Source: Nevskia soli DSM 19509 (GTDB lineage Bacteria; Pseudomonadota; Gammaproteobacteria; Nevskiales; Nevskiaceae). From it: DNA of 9,858 bases. The position numbers and the translations under genes were made by a program. Numbering within the stretch: the first letter of the stretch is position 1; each line of letters starts with the position of its first letter. Of this stretch, positions 1 through 5,501 are shown in pieces. The notes beneath the pieces were generated by a model, which saw only the letters and a program-made list of their open reading frames with translations, did no database searches and was not told where the DNA came from. The DNA lies in contig NZ_JONR01000072.1 of NCBI RefSeq assembly GCF_000711955.1, positions 1 to 9,858 on the forward strand. The letters are read 5' to 3'.

Positions 1-256
1 GCATGACCGCCCCGACCTTGAGGGCTTTGACCAATTCACGGCGCTGCGCCTGATCCAATCCCGCCGGACGGCCGCGGCGACCATCTTTGAGCGCCCCCGG
101 ACCTTCAGCCTCCAGCTTCAGCCGCCATTTGCGCACCGCCTCAGGGCTGACGCCCACGCGCCGGGCGACTTCCGATTGGTGCACACCCTGCTGCAACAGA
201 CGACCAGCCTTGAGTCGCCGTCGCTGTAAATCCGATGCTTTCTGAGGCTCTGCCAT
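1..256 (-). CDS. IS630-like transposase, N-terminal part (cut by window edge)
   Basis: Reading leftwards from ATG at 254-256, an open frame runs off the left edge, giving about 85 residues. The start is supported by GGAGGG (complement of 262-267) six bases upstream. Residues about 27-46 (QSEVARRVGVSPEAVRKWRL) form a clear helix-turn-helix of the kind that opens IS630-family (Tc1/mariner-like) transposases. A basic linker (DGRRGRPAGL) of the sort linking HTH and catalytic parts follows. Family knowledge: such proteins bind the element's ends and cut and paste DNA at TA targets with a DDE/DDD nuclease. The catalytic domain lies outside the window, so I cannot say whether the transposase is intact. 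A free-standing HTH regulator is the alternative, but the sequence style fits a transposase better. Confidence 0.75.
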   Translation of the reverse strand, partial: MAEPQKASDLQRRRLKAGRLLQQGVHQSEVARRVGVSPEAVRKWRLKLEAEGPGALKDGRRGRPAGLDQAQRRELVKALKVGAVM

Positions 257-653
257 TGGTGCCCTCCAAGCTACCACAGCGGCAGACCACAAACAGCAAA
301 AATAGTTTCAACTATTTATGCAAGGCTCAATAAAAGTAAATGAAGTGGCCGCCTTATTCTTTTGGCCGGCAAAGTGCATATATTCTTGCGCGCTTTCACT
401 TGGCCGCTACGCAAAGCATTTTGCGAAGTGAGAACCCGGTCACAAAAGTACCGAACAGTCCCGCGTCAGAATCCCTGATGCTCCACACTTTCTGATTGTC
501 CGTGGAAAATGGACGAAAGATGGTGCATGGATGATTTCGGTACGGACAGGTGTTCGCTGTTTCCACACTCGGTAGCGTGGCAGCGATGGGCAGGTCTGAT
601 TTGATAGAAAAAGTGTTGTGCTTCAAGCGTGCCGGGCATAAGGGGAAAAAGAC
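257..653. other. intergenic region, IS end and upstream region of 654 gene
   Basis: About 400 bases with no credible gene. The left part (roughly 257-330) should contain the outer end of the IS630-like element and its promoter; the exact border cannot be fixed with only one end visible. The rest is of mixed composition and shows small symmetries: CGCAAA/TTTGCG around a GCAT loop (410-425), an 8-bp inverted pair GTACCGAA / TTCGGTAC (448-455, 536-543), and a direct repeat TCCACACT (482-489, 562-569). These could be operator sites for the downstream gene, but are short enough to be chance. I found no convincing -35/-10 pair. Confidence 0.5.
300..317. repeat. perfect 8-bp palindrome near IS630-like end
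   Basis: AAATAGTT (300-307), two bases, then AACTATTT (310-317): a perfect AT-rich inverted repeat about 45 bp upstream of the transposase start. It could be part of the insertion sequence terminus, an operator, or the transposase promoter region. The other end of the element is not in the window, so terminal inverted repeats cannot be matched. Confidence 0.5.
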
Positions 654-1958
654 ATGCACATGAATACTGCCGCTTGGCGTTTGCTCCTTGCCTTCGCGTT
701 CCTGATCGCCGCGAGTCCGGCTCAGGCCCTCGCCACGATCTATCTGGACGGGGCGGGCGGAAACATCGTCTTTCCCGCGAAGCAGACCTTCATTGACGGG
801 CTCGGCGGGGCAAAGATCAGCGCTTCCACCTTCAATGGCGGGGCCGGTACGGTATCGATCAAATTGCAGTCTGCGCCGAAGGGCGCTGCAACCCGCCTCT
901 ACTACCTGGACTTCGCAGGGTTCAACGGTCAGACGCTCAAGCCTGGCAAGTATGCGCGAAGCATCAATGGCGGCTTCTATGTAAACCCCAAGCTGGCCTT
1001 CATGGACGTGGAGCCCGCGGCGGGCCAGGGCTGCGCCTATGCGGATGGCGCCTGGTTCGACGTGCTGGAGGCCACCATCCTTCCGGACAACACCGTCCTC
1101 AACCTTGCCATCGACTTTTTCGAGCCCTGCGCCAGCAGCGCGCCGTTGTTCGGCGCCATACGCATCAACTCCCTGCGGCCGGTCCCCAAGTTCGGCCCCT
1201 ACGCCATTGCGGGCCGCCCCCAGATCGTCGACCAGGGCTGGACCGTTCGGCTCGATGGAGTGGAGTCATCCGCAAATGACGGCGCGCAGCCGCCCGCCAG
1301 CATGCTGAGCTACGCCTGGAAGCAGATCGCAGTCCCAGTTGTCAGCTTGTCCGCCGCCACCGCGCCCAACCCCACATTCACAGCGCCGGCAGTGCCGGCG
1401 AGCGCATCCGGCGTGCCGTTGACCTTCCGCCTGACCGTCACCGGCCCGCTGGGCCTGCAGGATACCGATCAAGTCACCGTGACCGTCCACAATCCGCAAG
1501 ACCCGCAGACCAGAATCTACCTTGACAGCGCCTCCGGCGAACAAGTGGGGCAGGGGCAGCGCTACTACTTCACCGAGGCAGACCATACTTTCGCCGTCAC
1601 CGGCTACGGCGGCGGCCTGCAAATCACGGTGGATACCTCCGCATGGCGGCTGGCGTTCGCCCCCACGACCGGCACCACCTTTGTGCCGGGCACTTATACC
1701 GGCAGCAGAAACTACCTGGGCACCAGCCCCCTCATGGATGTTGATGGGCTTGGGCGCGGCTGCGGCGATACCTCCGGAAGTTTCTCCATCATCCAGGTGG
1801 CGCCTCCATCGGGGAGTGCCAGCCAGGGCCAGTATGCGTTTGATTTCGAGCAGTACTGCGATGCGCTGTCCCCACCCTTGAAGGGTTCCATCAGGATCAA
1901 CAGCGCCGTGCCGTTGCACGATGGACTTGATCAGACCCCAGTGGTGCCGGAGGAATAG
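654..1958 (+). CDS. secreted protein, two Cys-paired repeats around a PKD/Ig-like domain
   Basis: 434 residues, GC-rich. The start at ATG 654 is chosen because AGGGG (641-645) lies 8 bases upstream; a second ATG two codons later is possible. A Sec signal peptide is plain: basic N-terminus, hydrophobic run from about 9 to 20, and a cleavage site after SPAQA (residue 25). The mature protein has three parts. Repeat A (about 27-176) and repeat B (about 286-420) share the opening strand (TIYLD / RIYLD), a FMDVE / LMDVD segment, a DFFEPC / DFEQYC segment and the ending FGAIRINS / LKGSIRINS. Each has two cysteines exactly 32 residues apart (127/159 and 370/402), suggesting one disulfide per repeat in the periplasm or outside the cell. 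Between them (about 181-280) is a beta-rich domain of PKD/Ig-like type (YAWKQI, LTFRLTVTGPLG, DQVTVTV). No catalytic motif is visible. A binding, adhesive or surface role is inference only. No partner gene is adjacent; it converges with the gene at 2055-2843. Confidence 0.85.
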   Translation: MHMNTAAWRLLLAFAFLIAASPAQALATIYLDGAGGNIVFPAKQTFIDGLGGAKISASTFNGGAGTVSIKLQSAPKGAATRLYYLDFAGFNGQTLKPGKYARSINGGFYVNPKLAFMDVEPAAGQGCAYADGAWFDVLEATILPDNTVLNLAIDFFEPCASSAPLFGAIRINSLRPVPKFGPYAIAGRPQIVDQGWTVRLDGVESSANDGAQPPASMLSYAWKQIAVPVVSLSAATAPNPTFTAPAVPASASGVPLTFRLTVTGPLGLQDTDQVTVTVHNPQDPQTRIYLDSASGEQVGQGQRYYFTEADHTFAVTGYGGGLQITVDTSAWRLAFAPTTGTTFVPGTYTGSRNYLGTSPLMDVDGLGRGCGDTSGSFSIIQVAPPSGSASQGQYAFDFEQYCDALSPPLKGSIRINSAVPLHDGLDQTPVVPEE

Positions 1959-2014
1959 GGAACAGACTACGATATTGATCGCTATCCGATAGCAATCGTG
2001 GTCTGTCCCTTATT
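1954..2014 (+). terminator. long hairpin overlapping the stop codon, likely terminator
   Basis: Arms 1954-1973 and 1995-2014 are complementary at 17 of 20 DNA positions; two of the three exceptions become G-U pairs in RNA, leaving one mismatch. The loop carries a second small hairpin (GCTAT 1981-1985, ATAGC 1989-1993). The left arm begins within the last two codons of the upstream gene, so the stop TAG (1956-1958) sits in the stem. A pyrimidine-rich run follows (ATCCTTTCTTCC). The position between convergent genes fits a transcription terminator. The arms also carry the dispersed GGGACAGAC motif, so it may have arrived as a repeat element and been recruited. Confidence 0.65.
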
Positions 2015-2015
2015 A
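2003..2015 (-). repeat. dispersed repeat TAATAnGGGACAG, copy 1 (left of FG-GAP gene)
   Basis: Plus strand reads CTGTCCCTTATTA, the inverse complement of TAATAAGGGACAG. It forms the right arm of the hairpin at 1954-2014 and matches the copy at 2988-3000 (inverted) at 12 of 13 positions. The longer stretch 1997-2015 matches 5389-5407 at 16 of 19 positions in direct orientation. Confidence 0.65.
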
Positions 2016-2054
2016 TCCTTTCTTCCAAATGTTGATTGTTAAATCAAAAATGCT

Positions 2055-2843
2055 CTAACGGGTGCCTCTACCCAAATAGTTGCCGTCAAACTCGTCGAAC
2101 TTTATTAAACCGAAGTCAGTGGGCGGGGTGTATCTAGCCCCGTCTTCGTCTACAGCAACAAGTTCCCATGTTTCGTCTCTTTTCGAATAGCGAAACGAGT
2201 ACGAATGGGACAAATGGGAGGTGGCGTCTCCGCTAGAGTTGTAAATTACAAACGACTTATATCTGGCATCGATGCCATCGAACGCATCGGGTTCAGTGCC
2301 TCCACAAGCGGAGCACTCAATTATTTTTTCGTTTCTTCCCGCCAGAATCAGCGTGCCCGTGCTCTGTCGAATTAATATCAGCAGTGCGCGCCGCCCTGCG
2401 TCATCTTCGACGACCAGCAAATAATCTGACCGCCCATCCCCATTAAAATCATTGCTTTCAAGCTCGATCGGTGTTGAGTTACTTTCCACGAAAGGCATAA
2501 TCTCTTGTGGAGCATCGATTTTGAAATTTCCTGGGCGCCAGGCATACAAAAAGAACCCAAGCGGATACACGTCAGCATGTTTTGTTGCGGAGTGCACCAA
2601 TACACTGAATGTTCTGCGTACACCTAACTTCAGGTCCCACTTAACCTCCCATATAACATCCTGCGCTTCAGTGTAACTTTGTATGCGTGGCGCGCTGAGG
2701 TCGGCGGCTTTGTAGCCTTTTGATTCAGCCGCGGCCTGGGCAATACGAAGGGCTTCCGTCCGTTGGATTCTTTTTAAATCGGCTGAGGCGGCATTCCAGA
2801 AGAGCGCCGCAAAAATAGTTATTGCAACTAGTTTCAGATTCAT
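2055..2843 (-). CDS. secreted FG-GAP-like protein of unknown function
   Basis: 262 residues from ATG at 2841-2843. This start is preferred over an in-frame ATG 16 codons upstream because AAGAGG (complement of 2853-2858) lies 9 bases before it and the protein then begins directly with a signal peptide (MNLKLVAITIFAALF..., cleavage likely after residue 21, ASA). The N-terminal half (about 22-125) has mixed helix and strand with the pattern WEVKWDL...TFSVLVHS, loosely like PepSY-type domains. From about 126 an FG-GAP/VCBS-like module begins: NDFNGDGRSDYLLVVED (D132, N134, D136, D140), a DxNxDG calcium-binding loop, followed by LLILIR and a CSACGG segment (C177, C180; CxxC). The segments SFRYSKRDETWEL and DAFDGI also recur in secreted proteins of this module type. 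I know no enzymatic activity for it. The gene is AT-richer than the one it converges with and lies inside a pair of inverted GGGACAG repeats. Confidence 0.8.
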   Translation of the reverse strand: MNLKLVAITIFAALFWNAASADLKRIQRTEALRIAQAAAESKGYKAADLSAPRIQSYTEAQDVIWEVKWDLKLGVRRTFSVLVHSATKHADVYPLGFFLYAWRPGNFKIDAPQEIMPFVESNSTPIELESNDFNGDGRSDYLLVVEDDAGRRALLILIRQSTGTLILAGRNEKIIECSACGGTEPDAFDGIDARYKSFVIYNSSGDATSHLSHSYSFRYSKRDETWELVAVDEDGARYTPPTDFGLIKFDEFDGNYLGRGTR

Positions 2844-2852
2844 GAACGCACG

Positions 2853-2858
2853 CCTCTT
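2853..2858 (-). promoter_or_regulatory. ribosome binding site deciding the 2843 start
   Basis: AAGAGG on the minus strand, 9 bases before ATG 2841-2843. The upstream in-frame ATG at 2891 has no comparable site and would put 16 polar residues before the signal peptide. Confidence 0.6.
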
Positions 2859-2987
2859 ATCGTCCAATGAGTTATCGGGGGTAGGCAACACAACCTATTC
2901 CGAGCAATGCCCGAAGCTGATCTGCGGCAGAGAAGATTTCGTGTTTGCAAGGACGCGGACATTCATGAGCCTAATACATAAAACAAG

Positions 2988-3013
2988 TAATAGGGGACAG
3001 TCGTCCCCTATTA
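2988..3013. repeat. perfect 11-bp hairpin carrying the TAATAGGGGAC motif
   Basis: TAATAGGGGAC (2988-2998), loop AGTC (2999-3002), GTCCCCTATTA (3003-3013); every base pairs. The first 13 bases are a copy of the dispersed repeat. It could end transcription coming from either side, but lacks a clean U-run on the plus strand and more likely represents a small palindromic mobile repeat. Confidence 0.7.
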
Positions 3014-3038
3014 CCCTTACCCTACCCTATTACCCTAA
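3005..3038 (-). repeat. telomere-like CCCTA tract, candidate G-quadruplex on minus strand
   Basis: Plus strand has five C-runs of at least three (3005-3008, 3014-3016, 3020-3022, 3025-3027, 3033-3035) separated by TATTA, TTA, TA and TATTA. On the minus strand this gives five G-runs with loops of 5, 2, 3 and 5 bases, satisfying the usual G3+ N1-7 quadruplex pattern. The first run is shared with the arm of the adjacent hairpin, so the two structures would compete. Confidence 0.6.
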
Positions 3039-3150
3039 GCCAATGCCGGTGGCGCAATCCAACGATCGAACTTGTAAGCGAAGCTCAAATTGTATCGCGG
3101 CTCATCGTCGGTAGCTGACGCTGAATATGACACTCGAGGGGTAGCCGGTA

Positions 3151-3179
3151 GGGCGCAATAAGCGAAGTGCATTGCGCCC
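3151..3179. repeat. GGGCGCAAT palindrome
   Basis: GGGCGCAAT (3151-3159), 11-base centre, ATTGCGCCC (3171-3179), perfect 9-bp arms, starting 17 bp beyond the stop codon of the nuclease-like gene. From memory, similar GGGCGCAATAAGCGAAG-type palindromes are scattered in intergenic DNA of many Proteobacteria; that is recall, not a search. Here it could serve as that gene's terminator, though no U-tract follows on the minus strand. Confidence 0.65.
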
Positions 3180-3196
3180 GCTTGCTGCTAGTACCA

Positions 3197-4441
3197 TCAA
3201 ATAAATGCAGTTCTATCCAAAGCAAATTGAATACCAGCAAACGTTGTCACGGCTGCAAATTGAGTGCTTGCATCGGGAGCGGAAGTGGTCTCGTTCCAAG
3301 TGCTTGAAACCGTGCTCCTCCGAGTTGTATAACTTTTATTGCCACTTTCACGGACGAGTAATTCGCGCTGATGTAGATTGCGAGTTGCCAAAACGCGCTT
3401 TTCAATCCAACTATCTACCTCTGTTGCGGGTAGGATTCCATTACTCGAAGTAGTCTCTTTGAGAAATTCAATCAGCTCATTCGTGAGCGTGATTGACAGA
3501 CGAGATTTAAATGCTTCCTCTCCCTCTCCAAACTTGGTGTCTGTTTCGAGAGAACGATATTCGATAGTTCTATTCCATTTATCGGAGCTACTTTTGTCGA
3601 AGCCAGCGAATAGCACTTCACCAGTATCCAGCTTACGCACGAAATCGATGTTGTCGGGATTGGTTCTGCCTTCATAAATGGCGGTGGCCGTACTCCATAG
3701 GCCTGCGGCAGCTAGAGCTTTTGAAAATGATTGTCGTCTGATGGCTCGAGCAATTGTTGCAGAATCAATTTTGCTTAATTCTTTAAGATCTTCGTTTAGC
3801 TCTGGATCAATAAAGACGAGTTCGGCTGATTCCTCGCTATTCCATTGAGGAACGTAAAGACCCCCTACCATACAAGATCTAAATATCGTTCCATTCGACA
3901 GGTTATTCTTTTGAGCGATTCCCTTCTCTAGGGCCTCCATCAAATAGGCCCGTGATGTCTGAGTGCCTTTACACTCGAGAATATGTAAATGTCCCTTTGA
4001 ATCGACTGCAATATAGTCGGGCGTTTTGGAGGGGCCACGCCGAGCCCTATTGGCGTGAGAGACAACTCCCGCTAGTAATGTCTCCAGTAGAAAACTGGTG
4101 TCGGCAAAATCTTCAAAGCCATGGTAGTCGATGAGATATTGACAGGGAAACCCAATGCCAAAGTCATCGGCAAGAATGGTCTTCTGATGTGGATCGATCT
4201 CAGACCAAACTCTGCGTAATCCAAGATTAGGATTTCGGGTGGAGATTGCTGCCGCGTATCTAATCCACGCCCAGAAAGTTGATAGGTTAAATCCTCTGTA
4301 CCTCGGAGGGGCAGTAAGATAGCCAATTGTCAGCATAGTTCTCAGTACGTTGCAGTCCCAATTGGCTTGCACTGGAAGACCTGAAAGAAGCCCGTTAATA
4401 CCAAATGTTTGGTCGGTCCTTACTTCGATTTTCTTATTCAT
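3197..4441 (-). CDS. PD-(D/E)XK nuclease-like protein, unclassified
   Basis: 414 residues from ATG 4439-4441, favoured because GGGAG (complement of 4452-4456) lies 10 bases upstream; an in-frame ATG at 4463-4465 adds eight residues but has no visible ribosome site. The core motif is clear: KTPDYIAVD (P141, D142) followed after a short hairpin by HILECKGT (E156, C, K158), with a helix containing Q177 (EKGIAQKNNL) behind it. This is the D...ExK arrangement of the restriction-endonuclease-like superfamily, with a preceding basic helix (NRARRG). The N-terminal ~130 residues are helical and aromatic-rich, perhaps a recognition part; the C-terminal half (about 210-414) matches nothing I recognise, and its end is rich in Ser, Thr and Ala. 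Cleavage of DNA with Mg2+ is inferred from the fold only. No methylase or helicase gene lies next to it, so it is not an ordinary restriction system. The gene is AT-rich, like the putative defence genes at 5502-8404. Confidence 0.7.
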   Translation of the reverse strand: MNKKIEVRTDQTFGINGLLSGLPVQANWDCNVLRTMLTIGYLTAPPRYRGFNLSTFWAWIRYAAAISTRNPNLGLRRVWSEIDPHQKTILADDFGIGFPCQYLIDYHGFEDFADTSFLLETLLAGVVSHANRARRGPSKTPDYIAVDSKGHLHILECKGTQTSRAYLMEALEKGIAQKNNLSNGTIFRSCMVGGLYVPQWNSEESAELVFIDPELNEDLKELSKIDSATIARAIRRQSFSKALAAAGLWSTATAIYEGRTNPDNIDFVRKLDTGEVLFAGFDKSSSDKWNRTIEYRSLETDTKFGEGEEAFKSRLSITLTNELIEFLKETTSSNGILPATEVDSWIEKRVLATRNLHQRELLVRESGNKSYTTRRSTVSSTWNETTSAPDASTQFAAVTTFAGIQFALDRTAFI

Positions 4442-4736
4442 TAAGGGGCTGCTCCCAATGTACATTCACAAGAGAAAAAATGGGACGAATCGATAGTTGG
4501 CGATCACAGATAACCAATCGCTAACTTGTGCAGCTGTGCACCTGATTTTCTGATACCTGTTGCGCATGAGGTAGCCGAAGCCCGCCGTTTACCATGCCGT
4601 AGTGGGACCCAGATCACAAAGCGCCCAACTTCGGCCCTTGCATACAACGCAGTACCATGCGCATGATCTAGGCAAGCCGTATATTCCAAGCAAAGGATTG
4701 CGTCACAGCACACGCTACATAGCCTCGGGGGAGGTT
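4442..4736. other. divergent intergenic region
   Basis: About 295 bases between divergently transcribed genes, so promoters for both should lie here. Composition shifts from AT-rich next to the nuclease-like gene to GC-richer toward 4737. One small symmetry is visible: GTGCA / TGCAC around GCTG (4528-4541), a possible operator. I see no RNA gene and no convincing sigma-70 promoter. Open frames here on both strands lack coding character. Confidence 0.45.
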
Positions 4737-5381
4737 ATGAATCGCATGGTCGAAACGCTTGGCTACGGCCTCATCGCCACCGCGATTGTGGGCGCCTCCC
4801 TCTATGGGCTTGCCCGCTATGCCGAAAGCGGCGCCCCCGCCGCTACTTCCCAGCCAGAACAGGCTGCCCGGTCGCCCGTAAGCCGTGCACCACAATCTGT
4901 CACTATTGCTCCGCCAATTAGTCTCGCGGCGCGGCCTTCTGCTCCAACGGAAAACTACGTCCGCACCAAGGACAAGATCTACTACCTAGCCTCCGCTTCC
5001 CCGGCACAGATGGACTCCGACATCTGGAATGCCATGCGCCGTAATTGCTACGCCGCCGCCAATATGAACCGCGACGGTGAATATCCCGCGCTACAGCAAT
5101 CCGCCTGTACCCGATTCGCCGATTTCGGCCGGCAGAAGGGTTGGGACACCGGGGTGCTGCCAGCGTATGGAACGCTCAAGCCAAAGCCGCAGCAGCAAGT
5201 CGCCTATCAGGGTCAGGCGGAGTCGGACAATTCGGGGGAGTGCGCTTCGCTGCTTCAGGAAGGGCAAAACATCGAGGCGGCAATGCGTGCCGGGTATCAG
5301 GAGCCGTTGGGGAATTGGTATCGGGGACGGCTGCGGGAGGTGGAGGAGCGGCTTTGGAAGCTGCATTGTCCGAAGCGCTGA
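4737..5381 (+). CDS. single-pass membrane protein of unknown function
   Basis: 214 residues from ATG 4737, or 211 from ATG 4746. The purine-rich GGGGGAGG (4727-4734) is only two bases from the first ATG and eleven from the second, so the start is uncertain by three codons. The open frame continues upstream to 4602, but that part has no ribosome site and no coding character. Residues about 8-26 (LGYGLIATAIVGASLYGLA) form one membrane anchor. A Pro/Ala/Ser-rich linker (about 32-72) leads to a soluble domain with DKIYYLASASPAQMDSDIWN and four cysteines (104, 124, 169, 211), suggesting two disulfides in the periplasm. The C-terminus is a charged helix (RGRLREVEERLWKL). I do not recognise the family. 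GC-rich codon use matches the 654 gene rather than the AT-rich neighbours, so it may be host DNA between two inserted blocks. Confidence 0.75.
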   Translation: MNRMVETLGYGLIATAIVGASLYGLARYAESGAPAATSQPEQAARSPVSRAPQSVTIAPPISLAARPSAPTENYVRTKDKIYYLASASPAQMDSDIWNAMRRNCYAAANMNRDGEYPALQQSACTRFADFGRQKGWDTGVLPAYGTLKPKPQQQVAYQGQAESDNSGECASLLQEGQNIEAAMRAGYQEPLGNWYRGRLREVEERLWKLHCPKR

Positions 5382-5388
5382 ATTTAAT

Positions 5389-5407
5389 TGTAGTCTGTCC
5401 CGTATTA
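5389..5407 (-). repeat. dispersed repeat TAATAnGGGACAG, copy 3
   Basis: Plus strand TGTAGTCTGTCCCGTATTA, eight bases after the stop codon of the membrane protein gene. It matches 1997-2015 at 16 of 19 positions in the same orientation, and 2988-3000 (inverted) at 12 of 13. It marks the point where composition drops from GC-rich to AT-rich. Confidence 0.65.
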
Positions 5408-5490
5408 CTCGCGATTTATAAATATCCGAGCGCAAGCCCTCTTCGATGCGAATGGCATTTTTGAGGACCGTCACGATACAAAAATAAATT

Positions 5491-5497
5491 AGGGAGG
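5491..5497 (+). promoter_or_regulatory. strong ribosome binding site before 5502
   Basis: AGGGAGG, four bases before ATG 5502 and inside a longer AGGGAGGAG. A GTG at 5499 directly before the ATG is also in frame but overlaps the site, so ATG 5502 is the better start. Confidence 0.6.
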
Positions 5498-5501
5498 AGT
5501 G

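Larger units (their letters stand above)
2844..3196. other. intergenic region rich in symmetric and G-run elements
   Basis: About 350 bases between two minus-strand genes with no credible coding frame. It contains the FG-GAP gene's start region, a perfect 11-bp hairpin (2988-3013), a CCCTA-rich tract (3005-3038) and a 9-bp palindrome (3151-3179), each listed separately. Transcripts from the nuclease-like gene at 3197-4441 would read through all of these before reaching the FG-GAP gene. Confidence 0.6.

Noticed and set aside
396..659. 87-residue open frame on the minus strand before the secreted protein gene
   Set aside because: No ribosome site, no recognisable motif, and it covers the promoter and ribosome site of the gene at 654.
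1266..1919. 217-residue minus-strand frame inside the secreted protein gene
   Set aside because: Antisense shadow produced by GC-rich codon bias; the plus-strand frame has a signal peptide and internal repeats.
3005..3038. CRISPR or true tandem repeat array
   Set aside because: Units are 5-8 bases with irregular spacing, and there are no spacers.
4602..4736. N-terminal extension of the membrane protein gene to ATG 4602
   Set aside because: No ribosome site at 4602, unlikely residue composition, and a strong purine-rich site just before 4737 with a membrane anchor directly after it.
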